NCBI GenBank assembly: GCA_028688145.1
Contig: JAQTYU010000007.1
Span: 96,824-160,823 of the forward strand
Direction: 5' to 3'
DNA: 64,000 bases
Source: Thiotrichaceae bacterium
Lineage (GTDB): Bacteria > Pseudomonadota > Gammaproteobacteria > Beggiatoales > Beggiatoaceae
The translations under genes and the position numbers were made by a program. The notes under the pieces are model-generated. The model was not told the DNA's origin and searched no databases. It saw nothing but the letters and a program-made list of their open reading frames with translations. Shown here one piece after another: positions 20,128-28,105 of the stretch; the first letter of the stretch is position 1; each line of letters begins with the position of its first letter.

Positions 20128-21387
20128 TCACACTAAACCGACAAACGCTTGCACTTCAACCCAATCCCCTTGCGCGACATCGCCTTGTGGGCTAGGCAAC
20201 ACAATAAAACAATTCGCCTCACTCATCGAACGCAAAATACCAGACCCTTGTTCGCCAATGCGTTGCACTTGCCATTCACCACTTTCCGCTTTTTCAAAAC
20301 GAGCGCGAATAAATTCCGTGCGCCCCAGTTTTTTCTTAAAGGCAGATAAACTACGCGCTTTAAACAATAAATTTTCATACGTGCCGCCCTGCATTTTACG
20401 CAAAGCAGGCTGCACAAATTGATAAAACGCCACCATGACTGCGACGGGATTGCCCGGTAAACCAAAAAAAGCCCGACCTTGCACTGAACCAAATGCCAAG
20501 GGTCTGCCCGGTTTCATCGCAATTTTCCAGAAATGAATTTGCCCAAGTTCGCTGAGCACTTGTTTGGTGAAATCAGTTTCCCCAACTGACACTCCGCCAG
20601 AACTAATAATCACATCGGCTTGTGCGGCGGCGGTGTTTAAAACTTGTTGCAAGGCTTCGTGCTGGTCACGCACCACGCCCATATCCAAAATATCCACGGC
20701 AAGCCGTTGTAACATGCCGTATAAAGTATAACGATTGCTGTCATATACTTGTCCCGCGCCCAAAGTTTGACCGACAGAACATAATTCATCACCTGTGGAA
20801 AAAAACGCCACCCGCAAACGGCGTTTCACTTGCACTTCAGCAAACCCCAAAGATGCCAGCAAACCCAATTCCGCAGGGTTTAAATATTTGCCTGCTTCCA
20901 ACACCACTTGCCCAATTGCCAAATCCTCCCCCGCTTGCCGCACATTTTGCCCTGCTTTTTCACCCGCCATGAATCGAATTTGCGCACCTTGGACTTCGAC
21001 ATGTTCTTGAATAACCACTGTGTCCGTGCCTACGGGCATGACTGCGCCTGTCATGATGCGTACACATTGTCCGCGTCTGACTATATCTGTAAAACTTTTA
21101 CCCGCCCACGCGCTGCCAATCACTTCCAACGTTTGCACACCTGTTGCGGGTAAATCCGCCGCCATAATTGCATAACCATCCATTGCAGAATTCACATGGG
21201 CAGGCACATTGCGGGGTGAAATAATCGGCGCGGCTAAAACTCGCCCCAAAGCCTCATGCAAGGGAATATATTCACAGGTATCTATCACGGGTAATTGCAT
21301 TTGAATGTGCTGTAAAGCCTCTTCAACACTTAAACTATCGGACTCGCTGGAGTCTGCACAACTGGCTTGGGTTTGAATGGCATTCAT
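20128..21387 (-). CDS. moeA: Molybdopterin molybdenumtransferase
   Basis: Inserts molybdate into adenylated molybdopterin in the last step of molybdenum cofactor synthesis. The 419-residue protein has the MoeA landmarks: SAMDGYAIMAADLP near residue 66, RIMTGAVMPVGTDTVV near 108, FFSTGDELCSVGQTL, DSNRYTLYGML, the MoCF_biosynth motif SSGGVSVGETDF near 270, and KPGRPLAFG followed by FFGLPGNPVAVMV. The start at 21387 gives MNAIQTQAS. No other moa or moe gene adjoins it. Confidence 0.95.
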   Translation of the reverse strand: MNAIQTQASCADSSESDSLSVEEALQHIQMQLPVIDTCEYIPLHEALGRVLAAPIISPRNVPAHVNSAMDGYAIMAADLPATGVQTLEVIGSAWAGKSFTDIVRRGQCVRIMTGAVMPVGTDTVVIQEHVEVQGAQIRFMAGEKAGQNVRQAGEDLAIGQVVLEAGKYLNPAELGLLASLGFAEVQVKRRLRVAFFSTGDELCSVGQTLGAGQVYDSNRYTLYGMLQRLAVDILDMGVVRDQHEALQQVLNTAAAQADVIISSGGVSVGETDFTKQVLSELGQIHFWKIAMKPGRPLAFGSVQGRAFFGLPGNPVAVMVAFYQFVQPALRKMQGGTYENLLFKARSLSAFKKKLGRTEFIRARFEKAESGEWQVQRIGEQGSGILRSMSEANCFIVLPSPQGDVAQGDWVEVQAFVGLV

Positions 21388-21422
21388 GACGTTGTGGCTC
21401 TGGGTTAAAAAGCTTGAAGTAT

Positions 21423-21609
21423 TTAGGGGTTACGCAGTTGAAATTGTAAGCAGTTCGTAGGGTGTATAAGGCGTAGCCGCCATACACCTTGCGCTTTGAG
21501 ACTTTATGCGGTTAAAGGTGTATGGCGGCTACGCCTTATACACCCTACGCTTAATATTAATAAATTGTTTTAAATTAATATGTTATTAATTCAACTGCAT
21601 AACTCCTAG
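21423..21609. repeat. MITE-like element with 35-bp perfect inner palindrome
   Basis: The outer inverted repeats (AGGGGTTACGCAGTTGAA at 21425 and its near-inverse TTCAACTGCATAACTCCT at 21590) match the ends of the IS fragments at 51143-51160 and 63875. Inside, 21456-21490 and 21515-21549 are perfect 35-bp inverted repeats separated by 24 bp. No frame is present. It looks like a non-autonomous relative of that IS, and lies in the gap between moeA and the carbonic anhydrase gene. Confidence 0.65.
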
Positions 21610-21618
21610 TATTTTAAA

Positions 21619-21726
21619 TTTTACTGCGCCCCCAACCCCCTAAAGGGGGCTAAACATATAAAGATGATAGGTTTTGAGTCCCCTTCAGGAGATTTAGGGG
21701 CACAGTTTAGGGGGCGCAGTAAAAAT
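21619..21726. repeat. Dispersed inverted repeat, copy 2
   Basis: Same family as 6727-6853. The arms TTACTGCGCCCCC and GGGGGCGCAGTAA bound inner CCCCTAAAGGGG-like blocks. It abuts the stop codon of the carbonic anhydrase gene, so it may serve as its terminator. Confidence 0.75.
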
Positions 21727-22266
21727 TTAACGCACCAATTCCTGCGCATGACGCTTGGCTAATTTCACATAATTCTGTGCGGAATAGCTGAAAAACTCGA
21801 TTTCTTGCTCGGTTAATGCACGCCCTTGTTGTACAGGATTGCCACGCCAAATGAAGCCGCCTGTTAATCTTTTTCCCGGAGGCACAACGCTGCCCGCCGC
21901 CAGCAAAGTGTAGGGTTCTAGCACTGCCCCATCTAAAATCACCGAACCCATGCCGATTAAACAATGGTGTTCAATCGTACAAGCATGTAAGGTTGCCTGA
22001 TGCCCCACGGTGACATCTTCCCCAATATGTAATGCGCGTCCGCCTACACAGAATTTGCTGTCGTGGGTGACGTGTAACACCGTACCATCTTGAATATTGC
22101 TACGTGCACCAATAAAAATCTGTTGAATATCGCCACGGGCGACTACCATAGGCCATAAAGAGGCATCCTCTTCAATCGTGACTGCTCCAATGACCAACGC
22201 CATCGGATCAACGTAAGCCGTTGCCGCAATCGTGGGAATATGTTGTTCAAAATTACGAATAGGCAT
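21727..22266 (-). CDS. Gamma-class carbonic anhydrase family protein (YrdA-like)
   Basis: This 179-residue left-handed beta-helix protein consists of hexapeptide repeats (IGAVTIEEDASLWPMVVARG, IGARSNIQDGTVLHV). The three metal histidines fit those in LHVTHDSKF and VGHQATLHAC. Family members are trimeric zinc or iron enzymes; YrdA/PaaY types often have weak or no CO2-hydration activity, so catalysis is unproven. It is transcribed toward the dispersed repeat, and its nearest neighbour upstream is the divergent cheR. Confidence 0.88.
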   Translation of the reverse strand: MPIRNFEQHIPTIAATAYVDPMALVIGAVTIEEDASLWPMVVARGDIQQIFIGARSNIQDGTVLHVTHDSKFCVGGRALHIGEDVTVGHQATLHACTIEHHCLIGMGSVILDGAVLEPYTLLAAGSVVPPGKRLTGGFIWRGNPVQQGRALTEQEIEFFSYSAQNYVKLAKRHAQELVR

Positions 22267-22412
22267 AACTGACGCTCGCTTAAGTTAAAAATTATTATAA
22301 ATAATGATGTACAACGCTGTCGAAACAGGTAAATTATATAAGTAAGTAAGTGCAATGTATTCACCAGTACGACTTACGATAAATACTAATAACTAACATA
22401 AGGTTATTTATT

Positions 22413-23261
22413 ATGAGTACCTCCGAAGAAGTTGAAAATCAGCAGATTGAATTGCAACTGCTACTTCAAGCGATTTACTTAAAATATGGCTACGATTTTC
22501 GGAGTTATGCGAAAGCCTCCGTAAAACGGCGTATTTTACACCGCATGACTACCGATCAGTTCCCCAATATCTCCGCAATGCAGCATCGTCTGCTTGAGGA
22601 TGTGAGTTTTTTTGAAACCTTGCTTTTAGATTTATCGATCAATGTCACCGAAATGTTTCGTGACCCGACGTTTTATCTGGCATTGCGTAAAGAAGTGATT
22701 CCCTTGTTACGGAATTATCCTTTTCTCAAAATTTGGCACGCGGGTTGTTCTTCGGGTGAAGAAGTCTATTCGATGGCAATCTTGTTAAAAGAAGAAGGTT
22801 TGTATGATCGGGCGCAAATTTACGCCACAGATATGAACCAAGTTATCCTAAAAAAGGCAAGAGATGGGATATTTTCAATAAATCGCCTAAAAAGCTATAC
22901 TATGAATTATCAGCGTGCAGGCGGACAAGAGTCTTTTTCCGATTATTATAACGCACACTACGACCATGTTGTTATGGATAAGTCATTGAAAGAAAATATT
23001 TTATTTTCTGATCATAATCTGGCAACCGATGGGGTTTTTGGGGAAATGCACTTGATTATCTGCCGTAATGTGCTAATTTATTTTAATCGAGAATTGCAAG
23101 ATCGGGTTTTCAGATTATTTGCAGAAAGCCTTACTCTTGGTGGAATTATGTGCTTAGGCTCTAAGGAAAGTGTGAGATTATCGAATATTTCTACTATATT
23201 TGATGATATAAGCAAGGAAGAAAAAATTTATCGAAAAAGTTTATCGCTTGATAAAATATGA
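22413..23261 (+). CDS. cheR: CheR-type protein-glutamate methyltransferase
   Basis: Transfers methyl groups from SAM to glutamates of a receptor. Residues 15-75 match the CheR N-terminal helical domain (FRSYAKASVKRRILHRM), and the SAM fold has IWHAGCSSGEEVYSMAILL near 107 and DLATD-like FSDHNLATD near 192. LIICRNVLIYFNRELQ is typical of the family, as is GGIMCLGSKESV. It has no TPR tail. Its end overlaps cheB by four bases. No chemoreceptor or CheA/CheW is nearby, so the substrate may be the kinase or another sensor of this locus. Confidence 0.92.
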   Translation: MSTSEEVENQQIELQLLLQAIYLKYGYDFRSYAKASVKRRILHRMTTDQFPNISAMQHRLLEDVSFFETLLLDLSINVTEMFRDPTFYLALRKEVIPLLRNYPFLKIWHAGCSSGEEVYSMAILLKEEGLYDRAQIYATDMNQVILKKARDGIFSINRLKSYTMNYQRAGGQESFSDYYNAHYDHVVMDKSLKENILFSDHNLATDGVFGEMHLIICRNVLIYFNRELQDRVFRLFAESLTLGGIMCLGSKESVRLSNISTIFDDISKEEKIYRKSLSLDKI

Positions 23262-23869
23262 GCAGTGTACTTCACGAAAAGCGTTTTGAAGTGGTCGTGA
23301 TTGGCGCATCTGCGGGCGGAATTCGTGCTTTGACGATGGTCTTAAGTGCCTTGCCTGAAGATTTTGCTTTACCAATCATTATTGTACAACATGTGCATCC
23401 GCATTCTGGGGGCTATATTTCCCATATTTTAGGCGCGAAATGTGCATTAATTGTCAAACAAGCTGATGAAAAAGAGTCTGTTTTAGGCGGCACTGTGTAC
23501 ATTGCGCCACCCAATTATCATTTGATGTTGGAAACAGATCGCAGTTTTTCTTTATCAGTTGCAGCCCCTGTCAATTATTCACGACCTGCAATCGATGTTT
23601 TATTTGAAACCGCGATTGATGCGTACTACGATAAAATTGTCTGTATCGTGTTAACAGGGGCAAATCATGATGGCAGTCAAGGAGCGGCTAAAATTCACCG
23701 CGCAGGAGGCTATATCATCGTACAAGACCCGACAACAGCCGAGGCAGATTCTATGCCACGCGCCACGCTGGCAGCGACACCCGTGGATAAAGTACTTCCA
23801 TTAGAACAAATCGGCGCGTATTTATTGCAATTGATAAATCGTAGCAATCAACTCTGGCATTTTCCATAA
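23258..23869 (+). CDS. cheB: Stand-alone CheB methylesterase domain
   Basis: Removes methyl groups added by CheR, or deamidates Gln. The 203 residues are only the catalytic domain; the usual N-terminal receiver is absent. The triad is visible: Ser in IGASAGGIRAL, His in IVQHVHPHSGG, and Asp in LTGANHDGSQGAAK. It also has YIAPPNYHLML and a typical MPRATLAA segment. Without its own receiver, control must come from elsewhere, perhaps from the receiver of the next gene's product, which starts 126 bp downstream. Confidence 0.92.
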   Translation: MSSVLHEKRFEVVVIGASAGGIRALTMVLSALPEDFALPIIIVQHVHPHSGGYISHILGAKCALIVKQADEKESVLGGTVYIAPPNYHLMLETDRSFSLSVAAPVNYSRPAIDVLFETAIDAYYDKIVCIVLTGANHDGSQGAAKIHRAGGYIIVQDPTTAEADSMPRATLAATPVDKVLPLEQIGAYLLQLINRSNQLWHFP

Positions 23870-23995
23870 ATTTTAGAATGTTATTATTCTTTTGTAAAAT
23901 GATAGAAATTTTATAGTACTGTCATTATAGGGTAAACTAATGCCCTTACATTCGAGTGGCAACTTTTTTGTGGAGAGTGCATTTAGGCAATAAGC

Positions 23996-25807
23996 ATGAG
24001 CAGATCAGACTCTTTTAATATTTTAATCGTCGATGATAATAAAAATAATCTATTCACCCTCCATACGCTGATTGAAGAGCATTTGGATGATGTGGGCATT
24101 GTTGAAGCAGATTCAGGAATGCACGCTTTGGAGATTTTATTACAAGATAAAATCGATCTGATTTTATTAGACGTACAAATGCCCGAGATGGATGGTTTTG
24201 AAACCGCTCAGATGGTTCGCTCGCGCAAAAAAACCCAGCATATTCCTATCGTCTTTCTAACTGCCGCCTATAAATCGGAAGAGTTTCGCCAAAAAGGTTT
24301 TAGTATTGGTGCAGCGGATTACCTCACCAAACCGATTGATGCACCACAATTAATTAACCGTATTAAATCGTATTTGCGTTTTATCGAGCAAGAACGGCAG
24401 CATAATCAAGAGTTGGAAGAACGCGTGCAGTCGCGCACCGCTGAGTTACTCACTGCAAATTCTCAACTTCAGCAAGAAATTATTGAGCGCAAACAAATTG
24501 AAGCGCAATTGCAAGACATTCGGAATCAGTTAGAACACCGTATTCAAGAACGCACTAAAGAACTCTCTGAAACCAATCGGCACTTGCAAGAAGAAATTAA
24601 TGAGCGCAAACAAGCCGAGATCGCGCTTAAAAAACTCAGTCGGCAAACCCACTTGATTTTAGAATCTGCGGGAGAGGGCATTTGCGGCTTAGATATTGAA
24701 GGGAAAACCACCTTTATAAATCCCGCTGCAGTGGCGATGTTGGGTTATCAACCTGAAGAAATGGTTGGGAAAATTCAGCATTATGTCATGCACGACAAGC
24801 GCGAAGATGGTTCAATTTATCCTTTTGAAGAATGCCCGATTTATGCGGCTCTGCACGATGGTAGCGTGCGGCGCATTGATAACGAGGTATTTTGGCGCAA
24901 AAGCGGCACTTGTTTTCCCGTGGAATATATCACCACCCCGATTTTAGAAGAGGGCGAAGTGATTGGCGCGGTGGTCACTTTCCGCGACATCACCGAACAA
25001 AAGGAAACTGAGCAGTTTTTAACCATTGCCAAAGAAACGGCTGAAGCCGCCAATCTTGCAAAAAGTCGTTTTCTTGCCAACATGAGCCATGAATTACGCA
25101 CGCCATTAAATGCCATTATCGGCTATAGCGAGATGCTAATAGAGCAAGCAGAAGATTTGGAAGAGCCTGATTTAGTGCATGACCTGAGCAATATTCAAGT
25201 GGCAGGTAAGCATTTATTAAATCTCATCAATGACATTTTAGACTTTTCTAAAATTGAAGCAGGCAAGATGCAATTATCCCTGCATGAGTTTGAAATTTTG
25301 CCCGCGCTGGAAATGGTGTTAATTTCTGTACGTCCACAAATGGAAAAGGCAAAAGATAATTTTGACGTGATTTTTGATGAGTCCTTAGGTTCTATGTACA
25401 GTGATTCCGTGCGTCTACAACAAATTTTACTGAATTTATTAGGGAATGCGATTAAATTTACCCAAAGTGGCAGTATTGTGTTCACTGCCCAACGTATTGA
25501 ACAAGAAAATATTCCCTATATCCGCTTTACCATCACCGACACGGGGATTGGTATCACTCAAGAACAACAGCGCAGACTGTTTCAACCCTTCACTCAAGCG
25601 GATACTTCAGCCACTCGTAAATATGGCGGAACGGGCTTGGGGCTTTCCATCACCAAGCAATTGGTTAATATGATGGGCGGCACAATTCAATTACAAAGTG
25701 AAGTGGGGAAGGGCAGTTGTTTCACCATTTTATTGCCTGCGAATGCAAATCCGCCGCATATTTATTTCAGACATCCCAACACTCAACCTGAAGAGCATGA
25801 ATTGTGA
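23996..25807 (+). CDS. REC-PAS hybrid sensor histidine kinase
   Basis: A cytoplasmic kinase without membrane segments. Order: receiver at residues 1-125 (phospho-Asp in LILLDVQMPEMDG); a long coiled coil at about 130-215 with two related IIERKQ/INERKQ units; PAS at about 220-345 (GKTTFINPAAVAMLGY); HisKA with His near 365 (NMSHELRTPLNAIIGYSEML); and HATPase (NLLGNAIKFTQSG, TDTGIGITQEQQ, GGTGLGLSITKQL). Its stop overlaps the GTG start of the first V4R gene, implying a functional link. The input may come from that V4R protein. Confidence 0.93.
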   Translation: MSRSDSFNILIVDDNKNNLFTLHTLIEEHLDDVGIVEADSGMHALEILLQDKIDLILLDVQMPEMDGFETAQMVRSRKKTQHIPIVFLTAAYKSEEFRQKGFSIGAADYLTKPIDAPQLINRIKSYLRFIEQERQHNQELEERVQSRTAELLTANSQLQQEIIERKQIEAQLQDIRNQLEHRIQERTKELSETNRHLQEEINERKQAEIALKKLSRQTHLILESAGEGICGLDIEGKTTFINPAAVAMLGYQPEEMVGKIQHYVMHDKREDGSIYPFEECPIYAALHDGSVRRIDNEVFWRKSGTCFPVEYITTPILEEGEVIGAVVTFRDITEQKETEQFLTIAKETAEAANLAKSRFLANMSHELRTPLNAIIGYSEMLIEQAEDLEEPDLVHDLSNIQVAGKHLLNLINDILDFSKIEAGKMQLSLHEFEILPALEMVLISVRPQMEKAKDNFDVIFDESLGSMYSDSVRLQQILLNLLGNAIKFTQSGSIVFTAQRIEQENIPYIRFTITDTGIGITQEQQRRLFQPFTQADTSATRKYGGTGLGLSITKQLVNMMGGTIQLQSEVGKGSCFTILLPANANPPHIYFRHPNTQPEEHEL

Positions 25808-26418
25808 AAGCCTGCGATCTTAATTTAAAAGACGAGCTTCAGTTTGATTTTGAACAGGGGCTTACCAGTTTTCGAGATAGCCGTCTGGTTTTGATAGATG
25901 CCAACGCACTGGGCTTGTTGCGCCAAAATTTGATTGAAGTTTTAGGCATGGAACAAGCCCGTCATTTTTTCCTGCGTTTTGGTTATCAACAAGGTTTTTC
26001 TGATTTTATGCAGTGCCAATTGTCCTATCAATTCGAGAATGAAACCGAGTTATTTGCCGCAGGTCCTGTGCTGCATACTTGGGAGGGCATTGTGAAAGCC
26101 AGTATCCTAGAAATAAACTATGACCGTCAACAAGGCAGTGGATATATCAAGGGGATATGGAAAAATTCCTATGAAGCAGAACAACATCTCTCTTATAATG
26201 CTTATTCAACGGATCCCGTCTGTTGGTCTTTGATGGGATATGCTTCGGGATGGTCAACGGGCTTTTTTGGCGTGCCGATGTTAGCGATTGAAGAACAGTG
26301 TGTTGGCTGTGGTAATGCGGATTGCTGTATTGTGATACAGCCCTTGTCGTGTTGGAGCGATGCTGTTGCCCTGCCTTATCGTGAAGCGTTTAAAGATTTT
26401 CACCCACCCATTAAATAG
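25804..26418 (+). CDS. Stand-alone XylR_N/V4R sensory domain protein, copy 1
   Basis: These 204 residues correspond to the N-terminal sensor of XylR/DmpR activators (FDFEQGLTSFRDSR, ANALGLLRQNLIEVLG, AGPVLHTWEGIV) plus its V4R part (VCWSLMGYASGW). No AAA+ or helix-turn-helix follows. The putative zinc site is kept: Cys in PVCW, Glu and Cys in EEQC, and Cys eight residues later. The His of LHTWEG and Trp of IWKNSYEAEQH fit the phenol pocket of that family. It starts with GTG inside the kinase stop codon. An aromatic ligand is inferred. Confidence 0.85.
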   Translation: MKACDLNLKDELQFDFEQGLTSFRDSRLVLIDANALGLLRQNLIEVLGMEQARHFFLRFGYQQGFSDFMQCQLSYQFENETELFAAGPVLHTWEGIVKASILEINYDRQQGSGYIKGIWKNSYEAEQHLSYNAYSTDPVCWSLMGYASGWSTGFFGVPMLAIEEQCVGCGNADCCIVIQPLSCWSDAVALPYREAFKDFHPPIK

Positions 26419-26534
26419 ACGATATTTCCAATATCTACAGGCTTTCTCCGAGCTTGAGAAGATTAGGAATATGTTTAAATTTAATTCTGAATTCCGCGAG
26501 ATTTATTACGTAAGAATATGAAGGAGGAATACTT

Positions 26535-26726
26535 ATGGCGGAGAAATTGGTTCGCTATTACAAATATATTTATGAAACACAAGGGCTTTCTGGTAAGACG
26601 TTGTTAGCTCAGAAAACTAAGATTCCTTCAATTAAAGCAGCATTCGAGTCAGACACGGCTGAAAATATCGCGTTGTTTAAACAAACTGTCGAATATTTAA
26701 CAGGAAAGCCTGCTCCCGATTTCTAA
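26535..26726 (+). CDS. 63-residue conserved small protein, copy 1
   Basis: No known family is recognised. It has a strong AAGGAGG ribosome site eight bases before its ATG. It starts MAEKLVRYYKYIYE, has a central QKTKIPSIKAA and a terminal LTGKPAPDF. It is rich in Tyr near the N-terminus and likely helical. It has no signal peptide, membrane segment or cysteine. It is 42 of 63 identical to the protein at 27397, and each lies just after a V4R gene, which argues for real coding and for a partnership with V4R. Confidence 0.75.
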   Translation: MAEKLVRYYKYIYETQGLSGKTLLAQKTKIPSIKAAFESDTAENIALFKQTVEYLTGKPAPDF

Positions 26727-26784
26727 CACACTGATTCTAGAGTAGTCAAGGAATGATGTATTTACCGCCGATTTTGGAGAAGCT

Positions 26785-27384
26785 GTGATGAAAGCCTTAG
26801 ATTTTGATCTATCCAAAGAAATTACCTTTGATTTTGAACAAGGTATCACCAGTTTTCGAGAAAGTCGGCTTGTGGTACTTGATGCGAATGCCTTGGGTTT
26901 ACTACGTCAAAACTTGCTTGAAAGTTTAGGGATGGAGGCCGCGCGCTCGTTTTTTCTACGCCTCGGTTATCAAAATGGATATGCAGATTTTTTGCAAATG
27001 AAACTGCGCTATCCATTCGAGAATGAATTAGAATTACTCAGCGCAGGTCCTGTGATTCATACATGGGAAGGCATTGTAAAAGCAATTCCTGATGAAATTG
27101 CTTATGATCGCAGCACGGGGCACTTTCATTTTACGGGTACTTGGCTCAATTCTTATGAAGCAGAACAGCATCTGTCTTATAATGACACATCCGCAGAGTC
27201 TGTTTGTTGGTCGCTGATGGGATATGCGTCGGGTTGGTCGAGTGGATTCTTCGGGACAAAGCTGATTGCGATAGAAACTGCTTGTGTGGGGAAGGGGGAT
27301 GCAGAGTGCCGTTTTCTGATTCAACCTGCTACAGCATGGGGCGAGCAGGCAATCCCTTATTTGAAAGCATACGAACGCTTTTAA
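26785..27384 (+). CDS. Stand-alone XylR_N/V4R sensory domain protein, copy 2
   Basis: This is a paralogue of the protein at 25804, about 60% identical by eye over its full 199 residues. It has the same layout: FDFEQGITSFRESR, ANALGLLRQNLLESLG, AGPVIHTWEGIV, TWLNSYEAEQHLSY, VCWSLMGYASGW. The putative zinc residues are again present (VCW, then ETAC, and Cys eight residues on in GKGDAEC). Differences cluster at residues 100-120 and the C-terminus, where ligand or partner preference may differ. The next small gene has its ribosome site directly at this stop codon. Confidence 0.85.
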   Translation: MMKALDFDLSKEITFDFEQGITSFRESRLVVLDANALGLLRQNLLESLGMEAARSFFLRLGYQNGYADFLQMKLRYPFENELELLSAGPVIHTWEGIVKAIPDEIAYDRSTGHFHFTGTWLNSYEAEQHLSYNDTSAESVCWSLMGYASGWSSGFFGTKLIAIETACVGKGDAECRFLIQPATAWGEQAIPYLKAYERF

Positions 27385-27396
27385 GGAGTATTCACC

Positions 27397-27588
27397 ATGG
27401 CAGAAAGGTTAATGCATTATTACAGCTATATTTATGATGAAAAGGGCTTAACAGGGAAAATGATGTTGGCGCAAAAAACTAAAATTCCCTCAGTGAAAGC
27501 TGCAATTCTTGTGGACTCTCCCGAACACATCGCGCTATTTAAAAAGTTGGTGACTGAACTGACGGGAAAACCTGCCCCTGATTTCTAA
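27397..27588 (+). CDS. 63-residue conserved small protein, copy 2
   Basis: Second copy of the small partner, same length as the protein at 26535 and identical at 42 positions. Conserved blocks are MAE-LxxYYxYIY, LAQKTKIPS-KAA, IALFK and LTGKPAPDF. The ribosome site AAGGAG overlaps the stop region of the V4R gene 12 bp upstream, so expression should be tightly coupled. Function unknown. The constant ends and KTKIPS core suggest a binding surface. Confidence 0.75.
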   Translation: MAERLMHYYSYIYDEKGLTGKMMLAQKTKIPSVKAAILVDSPEHIALFKKLVTELTGKPAPDF

Positions 27589-27605
27589 ACTGGTTTGACA
27601 ATTTT

Positions 27606-27635
27606 TGGAATGCTGTCGTTTAACGAGAGTATTCC
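27606..27635 (+). terminator. Weak hairpin after the V4R cluster
   Basis: The arms TGGAATGCT and AGTATTCCA (one mismatch) flank a 12-base loop 17 bp past the last small gene. There is no T-run, so this is only a possible terminator. Confidence 0.35.
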
Positions 27636-27739
27636 AGCCCTATAGCTTACAGGCTTCTTCTCGCTATTCCCTCTCAGGCAGAGGCTTGAGCAATAGCTTG
27701 CAATCATCTGTTGCTGTGAATGCGATAAATCCCATACTA

Positions 27740-27800
27740 ATCTGAGTTCTGGCTAATCTCTACCCAAGCATTAAAACGTTCAATAACCCTCATTGCTTAA
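27740..27800 (-). pseudogene. Short IS5-type transposase scar in the 27589-28105 gap
   Basis: Read on the minus strand, this stretch encodes RVIERFNAWVEI, matching the ERSNAWVER segment of the IS5-type transposase found at 16881 and 50282. Nothing else of that element is intact here. The remaining 500 bp of the gap is AT-rich, contains CCCCTGAA-type blocks that may be a decayed dispersed repeat near 27870-27960, and holds no convincing gene. Confidence 0.55.
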
Positions 27801-28105
27801 ACCTTTTTTCCCTTGGGTTAACTTGCTTGAAGGGCTTAGGTAATAGCTCAAACTGCATATTATCCATGCTTTCAGGGGAGTACTTTTCTAATTATTTCCG
27901 AGATGTAGCCCTCCCCAAAAGAGGTGAAAGATTTAAAAAAATGGTTTATTAGCTTTAAAAGTCCCCCTGAATCGATTGTGAGACTTGTTAAAATATTCAC
28001 AATTCCCACGATCCCAACTGCCTGTGTCATAATACCTTCCTCATACAAAAACTTAGCGCAATAAACTAAGTTTCTTCCCCAAATTTCAAATAAGATGTTA
28101 TTTCT

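Noticed and set aside
22267..22412. Possible sigma54 promoter for the cheR/V4R locus
   Set aside because: XylR-type sensors made this worth looking for, but no GG-N10-GC element of the right form was found upstream of cheR, the kinase or the V4R genes.
27589..28105. Possible third V4R or small-protein gene after the cluster
   Set aside because: No frame in this gap resembles either family; only an IS scar and AT-rich sequence are present.
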